Positions 36,029 to 44,873 of a stretch of 64,000 bases of DNA are shown here, piece by piece. Below the pieces are notes generated by a model. That model did no database searches. It worked only from the letters and a program-made list of their open reading frames with translations, and was not told where the DNA came from. Origin of the DNA: CAUUJV01 sp963545565 (GTDB lineage: Bacteria > Actinomycetota > Actinomycetes > Actinomycetales > Bifidobacteriaceae). The DNA lies in assembly GCA_963545565.1 (NCBI GenBank), contig CAUUJV010000008.1, forward strand, positions 19,373-83,372, in the 5' to 3' direction. The position numbers and the translations under genes were made by a program. How positions within the stretch are numbered: the stretch's first letter is position 1; each line of letters opens with the position of its first letter.

Positions 36029-36649
36029 CTAGTGTTGTCTCTTCACCAATAAAGAGACCGGCTTATAAATAAAGAATGTCACAACACAGTGTATTGCGAG
36101 CTTCAGCGCATTAAATGGCAGCAAGATTGGAACAATCATTGCAATCACAGCTTGTGTGGTTACGCCTGAATAGAGCGGTGTAATGATGATATTGCCCACA
36201 ATGGCTACAACGACTGCACAAATTGCGCCGATAATCATTCCGATAGTTGCGTTCTTACGAGTTGGTTGATTCTTGTAAATCAACGCTGCTGGAACGCTCA
36301 AGGCCAGCGCGCATGCAACTGACATGATTGCGCCGAAGGGATTAGTGAAGAAGTGAGGAATCCAGCTTAAGACGCTAACTGTTACGGCTGCTGAAGGACC
36401 ATAAGCGAACCCTGCAATAAGGCAGATAATGCCGCTAGGATCATATTTCAAATATGCGACTCCAGGCATAATGGGAATCTCTACAAAGCTTAGAACCATT
36501 GCTAAAGCAACAAAAAGCGCGTAGATTGCGATGCGCTGAGTCGACCAACGCGAATTTACCGTGCCTGTTGTGGAATGTTTATCTGGAGTATTGCGATTAT
36601 TGTGATCGCTGCGGTTTGCTGAATTTGTGGTATGCGAAGTATTGCTCAT
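36029..36649 (-). CDS. ribU: Riboflavin ECF transporter S component RibU
   Basis: Membrane substrate-binding subunit of 206 residues with about six helices after a polar ~30-residue N-terminus. Typical RibU text includes SFVEIPIMPGVAYLKYDPSGI and AVTVSVLSWIPHFFTNPFGAIMS. The first ribU codon follows GAGG and lies 12 bases after an FMN riboswitch, which by itself points to riboflavin. It forms an operon with the fused ECF energising unit. Confidence 0.93.
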   Translation of the reverse strand: MSNTSHTTNSANRSDHNNRNTPDKHSTTGTVNSRWSTQRIAIYALFVALAMVLSFVEIPIMPGVAYLKYDPSGIICLIAGFAYGPSAAVTVSVLSWIPHFFTNPFGAIMSVACALALSVPAALIYKNQPTRKNATIGMIIGAICAVVVAIVGNIIITPLYSGVTTQAVIAMIVPILLPFNALKLAIHCVVTFFIYKPVSLLVKRQH

Positions 36650-36660
36650 GCGAGCGCCTC

Positions 36661-36812
36661 GTTTCTTCCATCCGGACTATACCGTTGGTTTCGGAATTTC
36701 ACCGAATCAGCCACTTTCGTGGGTCGCGGACTAAGAAGCTTGGAAAATAGCCTATTTACGACAGAACTTTACCTCAACACCGCCAGTGGGGAATTTCACC
36801 CCGCCCTGAAAC
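36661..36812 (-). promoter_or_regulatory. FMN riboswitch (RFN element)
   Basis: On the reverse strand the conserved blocks appear in order: AGGGCGGGGTGAAATTCCCC, ACTGGCGGT, AGTCCGCGACCC, GGTGAAATTCCGAAACC, AACGGTATAGTCCGGATG and GAAGAAAC. Terminal GTTTC/GAAAC arms close the structure. It ends 11 bases before the ribU start codon and takes in sequence close to the ribosome site, so it may work on translation. FMN binding would lower riboflavin uptake. Confidence 0.96.
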
Positions 36813-36895
36813 TTGCACTTTGAGAGTATCACTCCTCAAGGAAGTTTATGCAGCTGATTACTTGAATAACGACAGATTTGGGCAATCGGCATAAA

Positions 36896-36956
36896 AATCC
36901 CCCGATAGTTCAAAGCTATAAGACGAGAACGTTAAAGCTTGAATTGCCGAGGGGAG
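36896..36956 (-). terminator. Probable serA terminator
   Basis: Reverse-strand reading gives CCCCTCGG and TTCAAGC, then GCTTTGAA and CGGGGGATTTTT: an interrupted stem followed by five T, about 45-100 bases after the serA stop. The stem has an internal loop, so strength is uncertain. Confidence 0.5.
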
Positions 36957-36998
36957 GCTTTGCTTAGATAACTTATCGAATCTTATTAAATAAGATTT

Positions 36999-38195
36999 TT
37001 AGAGTATGTGCACACGGATTGTGCCATTGATATTCTTAAGTTGCTCAATGGTTGCTTTATCTGGGCGAGCGTCCACATCAAGCACTACATAACCGAGATT
37101 ACCGAGCGTAGCAAGAGACTGTGCTGCAACGTTAATATTCTGATCGCCCAAAATATTGTTGAGCTTTGCCAGCACACCAGGCAAATTAGTATGCAGGTGA
37201 GCAATACGGGTCAATCCATGAGTTGCGTTGATATTTAGCGTTGGCATATTGACCGAAAGAGTGGTGTTGCCGTCAATGGAGTACTCATACAACTTGTGAG
37301 AGACGAACTCGCCAATAGCTTCCTGTGCTTCCAATGTAGAGCCGCCAATATGAGGGGTCAAAATCACGTTACCAAATTGAGTTAGCGGAGTCTCAAATGG
37401 GTCTCCTACTTTTTTAGGCTCAACTGGGTAAACATCAACTGCAGCACCGCTCAGATGGCCAGCCTTGAGGTGTTCAGCAAGTGCGTCTACATCAGTCACA
37501 AATCCACGAGAGAGATTAATAAAAATAGCGTCTTGCTTCATCATGTCGAAATATTGATTTCCAAACAGACCAATGTTTGCTTTGCGACCATCCACATGTA
37601 TCGTTACAGCATCGGATTGGCGCAGGAGTTCTTCCATTGTGTTGCAACGCTGAGCATTGCCCAAAGCAAGCTTTTCTTCTAGGTCATAGAAAACGACGGA
37701 CATACCCATGGATTCTGCGAGCACAGAAACTTGAGAACCGATATTCCCGTAGCCGATAATTCCCAAAGTCTTTCCGCGCACTTCGTGAGATTTCTTGGCG
37801 GTTTTATCCCACACGCCATTGCGAATTGATAGGGTGTGTTCTGGCACGCGGCGCATCAAAGCAACAATGTCAGAAATAACAAGCTCTACTACGGAACGAG
37901 TGTTGGAATATGGAGCGTTGAACACTGCAACGCCGTGAACGGCAGCAGCTGGCAAATCTACTTGATTGGTACCAATCGAGAAGCAGCCAATAGCGTTCAA
38001 ATCTGGGCAAGCATCTAAAACAGCTGCAGTAACATGAGTTTTAGATCGAATACCGAGAATGCTGACTCCCTCAAGTGCTGAGATGAGTTCTGCTTCATCA
38101 AGAGCGCCAGCCTGAGTTTCAACGTCATATCCTTTAGAGCGCAGGTATTCTGCAGCACCAGGATGAATATTCTCTAGTAATAGTGCTTTAGCCAT
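36999..38195 (-). CDS. serA: D-3-phosphoglycerate dehydrogenase
   Basis: First enzyme of serine synthesis, oxidising 3-phosphoglycerate with NAD+, 398 residues. The substrate domain begins ALLLENIHPGAAEYLRSKGYDV. The NAD-binding motif is GIIGYGNIGSQ, the catalytic Arg and Glu lie in INLSRGFVTD and VDVYPVEP, and the catalytic His in ILTPHIGGSTLEAQEAIG. The C-terminal ~80 residues form an ACT domain (THGLTRIAHLHTNLPGVLAKLNNIL), the usual serine-sensing site. Length matches the short SerA type. It is a single gene. Confidence 0.95.
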   Translation of the reverse strand: MAKALLLENIHPGAAEYLRSKGYDVETQAGALDEAELISALEGVSILGIRSKTHVTAAVLDACPDLNAIGCFSIGTNQVDLPAAAVHGVAVFNAPYSNTRSVVELVISDIVALMRRVPEHTLSIRNGVWDKTAKKSHEVRGKTLGIIGYGNIGSQVSVLAESMGMSVVFYDLEEKLALGNAQRCNTMEELLRQSDAVTIHVDGRKANIGLFGNQYFDMMKQDAIFINLSRGFVTDVDALAEHLKAGHLSGAAVDVYPVEPKKVGDPFETPLTQFGNVILTPHIGGSTLEAQEAIGEFVSHKLYEYSIDGNTTLSVNMPTLNINATHGLTRIAHLHTNLPGVLAKLNNILGDQNINVAAQSLATLGNLGYVVLDVDARPDKATIEQLKNINGTIRVHIL

Positions 38196-38252
38196 AGTCT
38201 ACTTATAGCACACCGTACAGCCGTTTAGAGAAATCGTAGGATTTTCCGTTCC

Positions 38253-40553
38253 TTACAGCGAAATGAGATTATGATCTTGCGTTGTCTGCACAATGATCAG
38301 CTTCTGTGTTGGTCGAGTCATTGCAACATACAAGTCTGAAGCAGCAACCTGGCGTGAAGCGGCATTTTGCATAATCAGCCCAGGTTCTGTGAGCACAACG
38401 GCATCGTATTCGAGTCCTTTCACCTCACTTGGAGTGCATACGCTTACCTGTGCATCCCAATGCGGTTGAGATGTCAAGCGTATGAATTCCTCTTCGGGCA
38501 GCGATGCATCATTGCGCAGTGCAAGACGAAGAGCCTTATCTACAGTGTCTCGCATAGAAGAATCACAGATAATCGTTATCCTTCCGCTGCCATCGCGAGC
38601 CACATGGCGGTGAATAGCACTCAGCGCTTCTTCAGTGATGGTTGCGAGTAACCGATCGTTGTCGCACTGCACGCGTTTGACAGCATCTGCAATGTTGCGT
38701 ACTGCGGAAACGGTGGAAACGTAAAGGTTTTCAGAGTGTGCAAAAGAACTTGCAAGATCTGAAACTGCCTTAGGGTTGCGATAATCTACAGTAAGCTCAT
38801 TCAAATCCCAGCCGTCGTGACCAAAAATTTTATCGAGACGGCGTTGCCATGAGCGTGCACCGCCGAGAGCAGACGTCTGAGCAACATCACCAACGATAGT
38901 AAAAGATCGAGAAGGACAGCGGTGCACAAGCATACGCCAGTCCATTTCAGTGAGTTCTTGTGCCTCATCTACCACAATATGGCCGTACACCCATTCGCGG
39001 TCTTGACCTGCACGCTGTGAAAGAGATTCGTCATCGCCACCATTCATGGAATCAAGCAACATATCCGCGCTCACCATGCTAGGATCAACGCCGCTGGATG
39101 CTAAAGCATCACGGGCATACTGCTGTTCCCTCTGACGGCTGCGGTTTGCTGAAGCTTGGCGAGCTGCTTCACGTGGGTCTGGGCCGAGCAGTTCCATAGC
39201 TTCATCAAGCAGAGGAATGTCGGAAATGGTTATGGGTGCGTTCTTCTCTCGAATAAGCGTATCGATTTCATCATCGGAAAGCCAAGGAGCATAGGAGCGT
39301 AGCTTATGAGGCTTTGAGAACATGTCGGAAAGCAGCCATTGCGCGGTCATGGGTAGCCAGGCAGCATTCAGGGTGTATCGCACTTTTTCGCTCATGCGAA
39401 GAGTGGCTCGTGCATTATCTATTTCTTGTGGTTCTGGCTCATAATCAAGCTGATTGATGTAGTGGCGAACCATCTGACTGATCATAGATTTTACAAAAGT
39501 GACTCTGGCGCTATTATGCGGCTTGCGAGAACGGCGTGCATCAGACTGAGCAAGTTCAATATCTGCTGCAAGCATAGGAACTTTAATACCATTGACGTTG
39601 ATAACAGGTAGATCGTGGGGAATACGCGCGCGCGCTGCCACAGCATTCGCAATCGCACTGGCCATTCGACGCTGACCTTTTAACGCAGCGGCTCGTGGAG
39701 AGTCAATTGCAACGGCGTTGATATTGGGAAGCAGATCTCCAATAGTGCGACTTACCACGCCAGTTTCGCCTAAGGAAGGTAGCACTTGATCAATGTAGTG
39801 TAGGAACGCTGGGCTTGGCCCAACCACAAGCACACCCGATCTTTGTAAATTACGTCGATACGTATAGAGTAAATATGCTGCTCTGTGTAATGCAACAGCA
39901 GTTTTGCCTGTACCTGGTCCTCCTTGAACCACGAGTGGGCGAGATAGGGGAGCGCGGATAATGCGATCTTGCTCTCCCTGGATAGTGGCAACAATATCGG
40001 TCATTTTGCCGGTGCGGCGAGAACTCAAAGATGCCATCAAGGCACCTTCACCTGTTAAAGTTCCTGAATCAGAAGCTTGGCTTACCTGAGAAGAATTAAC
40101 GTCGAGTATTTCATCTTCAATGCCTACAACGTCTCGAAAGCTCAAAGTGATATGCCTGCGCATAGCAATATTGCCATGGTGGCGAGGAGTGGCTTCGTAG
40201 AACGGGCGAGCTGCTTCTGCACGCCAGTCTGTAACGAGTGGTTCATGAGTGCTGCTGGAAAGACCAATACGACCAATATGGTGCTGAACGCCTTCATTGT
40301 CGTCAATACGCCCAAAAACAAGACGGTCTTCCACTGCTCGTAGCTGCATCAGGCGGTCTTCGTACATTGTGGCGAAGGAATCACGTTCGGAACGTTGTGT
40401 AGGAGAACCATGCGCACCTGCTGCACGTACTGCGTCAAGACGTTCGCGAGTTTGAGCCCGAAGCTCATCTAAACGAGAGTACGCGCGGTCAACCATGCGC
40501 TGTTCTTCGCGCACTTGTGCTGAGTAATTCGACACTGAGAATTCCCCTGACAT
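38253..40553 (-). CDS. HelD/HelR-like RNA polymerase-associated ATPase
   Basis: UvrD-like superfamily 1 ATPase of 766 residues. An N-terminal coiled-coil (about 10-90, EEQRMVDRAYSRLDELRAQTRERLDAV) would reach into RNA polymerase. Walker A is GGPGTGKTAVALHRAAYLLY, Walker B is HIVVDEAQELTEMDWRML, then GDVAQTS, and late motifs SEVKGLEYDAVVLTEP and VAMTRPTQKLIIV. HelD proteins recycle stalled RNA polymerase, and actinobacterial HelR can protect against rifamycins; which role holds here is unknown. It is a single gene divergent from the mraZ operon. Confidence 0.9.
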   Translation of the reverse strand: MSGEFSVSNYSAQVREEQRMVDRAYSRLDELRAQTRERLDAVRAAGAHGSPTQRSERDSFATMYEDRLMQLRAVEDRLVFGRIDDNEGVQHHIGRIGLSSSTHEPLVTDWRAEAARPFYEATPRHHGNIAMRRHITLSFRDVVGIEDEILDVNSSQVSQASDSGTLTGEGALMASLSSRRTGKMTDIVATIQGEQDRIIRAPLSRPLVVQGGPGTGKTAVALHRAAYLLYTYRRNLQRSGVLVVGPSPAFLHYIDQVLPSLGETGVVSRTIGDLLPNINAVAIDSPRAAALKGQRRMASAIANAVAARARIPHDLPVINVNGIKVPMLAADIELAQSDARRSRKPHNSARVTFVKSMISQMVRHYINQLDYEPEPQEIDNARATLRMSEKVRYTLNAAWLPMTAQWLLSDMFSKPHKLRSYAPWLSDDEIDTLIREKNAPITISDIPLLDEAMELLGPDPREAARQASANRSRQREQQYARDALASSGVDPSMVSADMLLDSMNGGDDESLSQRAGQDREWVYGHIVVDEAQELTEMDWRMLVHRCPSRSFTIVGDVAQTSALGGARSWQRRLDKIFGHDGWDLNELTVDYRNPKAVSDLASSFAHSENLYVSTVSAVRNIADAVKRVQCDNDRLLATITEEALSAIHRHVARDGSGRITIICDSSMRDTVDKALRLALRNDASLPEEEFIRLTSQPHWDAQVSVCTPSEVKGLEYDAVVLTEPGLIMQNAASRQVAASDLYVAMTRPTQKLIIVQTTQDHNLISL

Positions 40554-40663
40554 CTGCCAAAAACGGATTAAACAAGGTAGCCCACTTTACTCATGTCGGT
40601 CTACAAAAAATATTTTCCTAATTGTTCTATTTTTCTTAATCTTCTTGATTTTTTTGTAATTAG

Positions 40664-40698
40664 TGGGGGATTTTGGGGATTGATGGGGTAAAGTGGGG
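40664..40698 (+). promoter_or_regulatory. MraZ-binding repeat array
   Basis: TGGGG occurs four times at exact 10-base spacing (40664, 40674, 40684, 40694), just before a possible TATTTA -10 box at 40703-40708 and the mraZ gene. TGGG repeats with ten-base period are the known binding pattern of MraZ, so this is an autoregulatory site for the dcw cluster. Confidence 0.88.
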
Positions 40699-40739
40699 AA
40701 AGTATTTAATTCAATTGAGATTGAGGAAATGGGGGTGTG

Positions 40740-41264
40740 ATGGCTGTAAACGCTGATGTTTCAACGGATTCATGCGATAATGCGCAAACGGCATCTGCTT
40801 CTGATTCCTCGATGAATGCCTTGCCCACGCTTCTTCTAGGCACATACACCCCCAAAATCGATGCCAAGGGACGCATCGCACTCCCTGCTAAATATCGTGG
40901 ACAACTCGGCAACGGATGTGTGCTGGCTCGCGGTCAAGAGCGCTGCGTTTATGTGCTCCCTATGGAGGAATTTCGCCGTATTGCAGCGCAGATTCAGCAC
41001 ATATCACTAAGTAACAAGGCTGCACGTAACTACCTGCGAGTGTTTCTATCTGGTGCTGTTGATTTGGAACTTGATAAGCAAGGTCGAGTGATGATTCCAC
41101 AAATGCTTCGAGACTATGCAAATCTCGGCAAAGATGTTGTGGTTATTGGTGTTGGTACACGTGCTGAAATCTGGAATCGCCAAGACTGGGAATCTTACTT
41201 AAGCAGTCAGGAAGATGACTACAGCGACATGGCCAGTGACGTACTTCCGGTGGTGGATTTCTGA
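40740..41264 (+). CDS. mraZ: Transcriptional regulator MraZ
   Basis: DNA-binding regulator of the dcw cluster, 174 residues from ATG 40740 (GGGGGTG upstream). The usual MraZ body begins at LLLGTYTPKIDAKGRIALPAKYR, so the first ~27 residues, rich in Ser/Ala/Asp, are an extension; the internal ATG at 40812 would give the usual ~150 residues. Two MraZ/AbrB-type beta domains each hold a D-x-K/Q-G-R motif (IDAKGRI and LDKQGRV). It heads the operon and overlaps rsmH by one base. Confidence 0.93.
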   Translation: MAVNADVSTDSCDNAQTASASDSSMNALPTLLLGTYTPKIDAKGRIALPAKYRGQLGNGCVLARGQERCVYVLPMEEFRRIAAQIQHISLSNKAARNYLRVFLSGAVDLELDKQGRVMIPQMLRDYANLGKDVVVIGVGTRAEIWNRQDWESYLSSQEDDYSDMASDVLPVVDF

Positions 41265-42502
41265 TGACAAATCCCACAGATATTGCAGGCATGAGTATGA
41301 ATCTGAGCAGTGGTCAACCTGATGCATTTGCTCAGTCGAATAAATCCGTCGATTTATCTGCTATCCATAAGCCAGTTCTGCTTGATGAGTGCGTCGATCT
41401 TATTACTGCACATCTTGAAGAAACAGCGCATAATGCTGGGCGTGAATATCCAATCATTGTGGATTGCACTCTTGGCCTAGCTGGGCACACTTCTGCCTTC
41501 CTTCAGACTGCTAAGAATGCGCACATTATTGGCATTGACCGAGACGCTCAAGCGTTGGAACTCGCTACCGAGCGCATTACAGAGCTTGGTCTTGCAGATC
41601 GGTTTACGCCTGTTCATGCTGCTTTTGATGAGTTTGAGAACGTACTTGAATCGCAGGGTATTTCTACAGTAGATGCAGTCTTTATGGATTTGGGGCTCTC
41701 AAGCCTCCAGATTGATGAAGCAGATCGTGGATTTTCATATTCCCATGATGCTCCGCTTGATATGCGCATGGATTCCACGCAGGAACTTACAGCTGAGGCA
41801 ATTCTTGCGACATATGATATTGAAGATTTAATCCGTATTTTCCGCGAATACGGTGAGGAACGTTTCAGTGTTCCTATTGCAAAACGCATTGTTACAGTGC
41901 GTGAATCTGAACCATTGAAAACATCTGCGCAACTTAATCAGCTTGTTGATGCTGTTATTCCCAAATCTCATAGAGCCCCAGGAAATCCAGCAAAACGAGT
42001 ATTCCAGGCTTTGCGCATAGAGGTCAATGGTGAATTGACAAAGCTTGCTTCTACACTGCCTCAAATTGCTCAGCATATGAGTGTTGGTGGCCGAATTGTT
42101 GTGGAGTCTTACCACTCCTTAGAAGACAAGATTACAAAACGCTTTATGTCTCAGGGGCTGACGGTTGATGTTCCGCGTGGTTTGCCAGTCGTTCCTGATG
42201 ATGCTCAACCGTTCTTCAGCGATATTACGCATGGAGCAATGAAGGCATACAAAAGTGAGATTGAGCAAAATCCGCGATCAGCATCTGTGAGATTAAGAGC
42301 AGTAGAAATCAGTCGAGAAATTCCAACCAAGTGGATGAAGACTTTTGAATCTCAAGTTAGTGACCCCTTGGGGCTCTTAGGTAAGAAGAAACTGAGTAGA
42401 AAAAGCTCGAAAGCATCACAGTCAGCTAAACGTTTTACGCATGCAGCACACGCAGTGCACTCAAGCAGGAATTTAAGTAGGAACTCAAGTAGGAAGAGGT
42501 AG
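41264..42502 (+). CDS. rsmH: 16S rRNA (cytosine-N4)-methyltransferase RsmH
   Basis: SAM-dependent enzyme that methylates C1402 of 16S rRNA, 412 residues. HKPVLLDECVDLI starts the conserved body at about residue 36, after a Ser-rich extension. The SAM-binding part reads VDCTLGLAGHTSAFL, followed by MDLGLSSLQIDEADRGFSY and the family motif HRAPGNPAKRVFQALRIEVNGEL. A basic Ser/Arg-rich tail of ~45 residues follows (KKLSRKSSKASQSAKR). Usual length is about 310-350, so both ends are extended. It is in the mraZ operon. Confidence 0.95.
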   Translation: MTNPTDIAGMSMNLSSGQPDAFAQSNKSVDLSAIHKPVLLDECVDLITAHLEETAHNAGREYPIIVDCTLGLAGHTSAFLQTAKNAHIIGIDRDAQALELATERITELGLADRFTPVHAAFDEFENVLESQGISTVDAVFMDLGLSSLQIDEADRGFSYSHDAPLDMRMDSTQELTAEAILATYDIEDLIRIFREYGEERFSVPIAKRIVTVRESEPLKTSAQLNQLVDAVIPKSHRAPGNPAKRVFQALRIEVNGELTKLASTLPQIAQHMSVGGRIVVESYHSLEDKITKRFMSQGLTVDVPRGLPVVPDDAQPFFSDITHGAMKAYKSEIEQNPRSASVRLRAVEISREIPTKWMKTFESQVSDPLGLLGKKKLSRKSSKASQSAKRFTHAAHAVHSSRNLSRNSSRKR

Positions 42503-42505
42503 AAA

Positions 42506-42946
42506 ATGGCTAATGAATCACTCGCACGGTCTCGCCGTTCTGCTCGCTCCTCATCATCTGCATCTTCAACATCGGCACGTCGCCGGGAAGTGCGGCGCCC
42601 TCAACTCACTGTTGTCTCATCTCAAAAAAAGGCAAATGAATCGTTCGGCACGCGTGCACAGTCGTGGTTTTTGGCTCGCCGGGCACCACTCATCTATGTT
42701 ATTGCAGCGGTTACAGTATTGTTTGCCAGTTTGATGGGCACATTAGTGCTACGCACTATGATGGTTGAAAATTCCTTTGCCATTAGTAACACACAGTCAA
42801 ATATCACAAAGCTCACGCAAGATGTAGAAGCACAAAAAACGAAGCTAGAAAAGCTTGAAGCCTCGTTACCTCAGAAAGCTGAGAAACTTGGAATGACTGC
42901 TTCTACGGATTCGTTGACGGTAGATATGAACGGCACCGGAGAGTAG
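42506..42946 (+). CDS. ftsL: Cell division protein FtsL-like
   Basis: Small bitopic membrane protein of 146 residues. A basic Ser/Arg-rich cytosolic part (1-65) is followed by one membrane helix (LIYVIAAVTVLFASLMGTLVL) and a coiled-coil segment outside (ISNTQSNITKLTQDVEAQKTKLEKLEASL). The position between rsmH and ftsI and this topology identify FtsL, which joins FtsQ/DivIB and FtsI at the septum. Sequence alone is too variable for certainty. Confidence 0.85.
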   Translation: MANESLARSRRSARSSSSASSTSARRREVRRPQLTVVSSQKKANESFGTRAQSWFLARRAPLIYVIAAVTVLFASLMGTLVLRTMMVENSFAISNTQSNITKLTQDVEAQKTKLEKLEASLPQKAEKLGMTASTDSLTVDMNGTGE

Positions 42947-42958
42947 CCTAATTTTTCG

Positions 42959-44758
42959 ATGAGTCGGTTACGTCGCTTAAGAAACTACGGTTCAACTTTT
43001 AGAAGACGATCTCTAGTTATTCTCCTAGTGGTCGCTCTTCTGGCTTGCGTGTGCATTGTTCGGTTAGCGTATGTTCAGCTGTATAAGGGTGAGTATTATT
43101 CCAGTCAAGCTACGTCAGCACGCCTTTATACGCGCACAACTCAGGCTATTCGTGGTGAAATAACAGATGATTCTGGAGAAGTTTTAGCCCAGAGCGTTCA
43201 GCGTTACACCATATATGTAGACCAGAATGGTGCGCGCAATTTCACGCCTATTAAATGCACAGGTACTAATTCTTCAACCTGCCATTCCATTAACGGTAAG
43301 AATGTGACTGGAAAAGGCCCGGCAGCAGTAGCAAAAATGTTAGCTCCATTGCTGAAAATGGACGTCAATGAGCTTGGTGCTGAACTCTCTGGCGATAACT
43401 CGTATGTGGTAGTCAAAAAGAACGTAAAACCAGCTGTTAAGCGAAAAATTGATGCTCTCAATCTATCTGGTGTAGTGGGATCAGAACTCACGATTAAGCG
43501 TATATATCCAAACCCAACATTGCTTGGCACGGTACTCGGCGGCACGAATGATGAAGGCACCGGCTCGGCTGGAATTGAGTCCATGCAAGATAAGTCTTTG
43601 AAAGGGATTTCTGGAAAAGAAACATATCAGAAGGGAAATCTTGGCCAGAAAATTCCGGGAACAGAAGAGACATCGGTGGCATCAAAGAACGGCGGAACCA
43701 CAACTCTTACTATTAATAGCGATGTGCAATGGTACGTGGACAAAATGCTCAAGGAGGGGCAAGAAGAACAAAATGCTGACTGGGGAATTGCCGTTGTGCA
43801 AGAGGTTTCAACAGGAAAAATTATTGCGATTGCTGATACAGACCAATATGCAGCAGGAACAACGGATGCCGTTACTCACACATCGCGAGCAATAACAACC
43901 ACATTTGAGCCAGGGTCTACAGGTAAGCTCATTACAGCATCCGGACTTATTCAAACGGGGCTGCACACGGGAAGTGATAAGTTTAGCGTTCCATACTCGA
44001 TTACGATTGATGGTCAGACTTATCACGATTCTCATGAGCACTCTACAGAGCGCCTTACTTTAGCGGGTATTATGAAGGAATCCTCAAATGTTGGGACTAT
44101 TTTGGCCTCCACAAACTACACATTGGCAGACCGACTCAAATACATCAAGAAATTTGGTATCGGTTCTAGCACAGGCCTGAATTTCCCTGGTGAATCAGTT
44201 GGTATTGTAGCCTCAAAAACGAGTGATTGGGATGCGCGCACGCAGAATACTGTGCTTTTTGGGCAGGGATACACGGCTTCGGCTCTTCAGATGACGAATG
44301 TCGTAGTAACCATTGCTAACGGAGGTGTGCGCATGGGGCAGAGCATTATTGCTTCTTCCACTGATGCCAATGGCAAAGACACCACGCCAACACCTAATAA
44401 ATCAGTGCGCGTAATCGATAAGAGTACGGCCGCTGACATGATGGACATGATGGAATCGATGGCTGATGAATACAGCAAATACGTGGGTGTTAACGGGTAT
44501 CGTGTTGCTGGTAAGTCTGGTACTGCAGAAACCGCAGACTCCTCGGGAAATCTTACGGAAATTACGGCAGACTTTATTGGGGTCTATCCGGCAGATAACC
44601 CTAAATATGTAGTTACAGTAGTTTTGCGCAATCCTGACGACACTTATGGTGGAATCACTGCCGGTCCAATTGTGGGCAAAATTGGTGAATTCCTTATGCA
44701 AAAGTATCAGGTTGCAACATCTTCTGCCCGCACAAGTGCTATTAGTACAACATGGTGA
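42959..44758 (+). CDS. ftsI: Peptidoglycan transpeptidase FtsI (PBP3)
   Basis: Septal class B penicillin-binding protein, 599 residues. One N-terminal membrane helix (LVILLVVALLACVCIVRLAYVQL), a dimerisation domain with TRTTQAIRGEITDDSGEVLAQS, then the transpeptidase domain. The active-site Ser lies in EPGSTGKLITA, the second motif in SSNVGT and the third in AGKSGTAET. It crosslinks septal peptidoglycan outside the membrane with FtsW as partner. It starts 12 bases after ftsL. Confidence 0.96.
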   Translation: MSRLRRLRNYGSTFRRRSLVILLVVALLACVCIVRLAYVQLYKGEYYSSQATSARLYTRTTQAIRGEITDDSGEVLAQSVQRYTIYVDQNGARNFTPIKCTGTNSSTCHSINGKNVTGKGPAAVAKMLAPLLKMDVNELGAELSGDNSYVVVKKNVKPAVKRKIDALNLSGVVGSELTIKRIYPNPTLLGTVLGGTNDEGTGSAGIESMQDKSLKGISGKETYQKGNLGQKIPGTEETSVASKNGGTTTLTINSDVQWYVDKMLKEGQEEQNADWGIAVVQEVSTGKIIAIADTDQYAAGTTDAVTHTSRAITTTFEPGSTGKLITASGLIQTGLHTGSDKFSVPYSITIDGQTYHDSHEHSTERLTLAGIMKESSNVGTILASTNYTLADRLKYIKKFGIGSSTGLNFPGESVGIVASKTSDWDARTQNTVLFGQGYTASALQMTNVVVTIANGGVRMGQSIIASSTDANGKDTTPTPNKSVRVIDKSTAADMMDMMESMADEYSKYVGVNGYRVAGKSGTAETADSSGNLTEITADFIGVYPADNPKYVVTVVLRNPDDTYGGITAGPIVGKIGEFLMQKYQVATSSARTSAISTTW

Positions 44759-44873
44759 GATACTGAGATAGATATGGAATCATCTGAATACAAGCGTGTG
44801 CAAGCATTGTGAGAAGTACTATGAGTAGCACTGTGAGTAGAACCGTGAGAACACGCAGGGGAGAGGTGAACGC

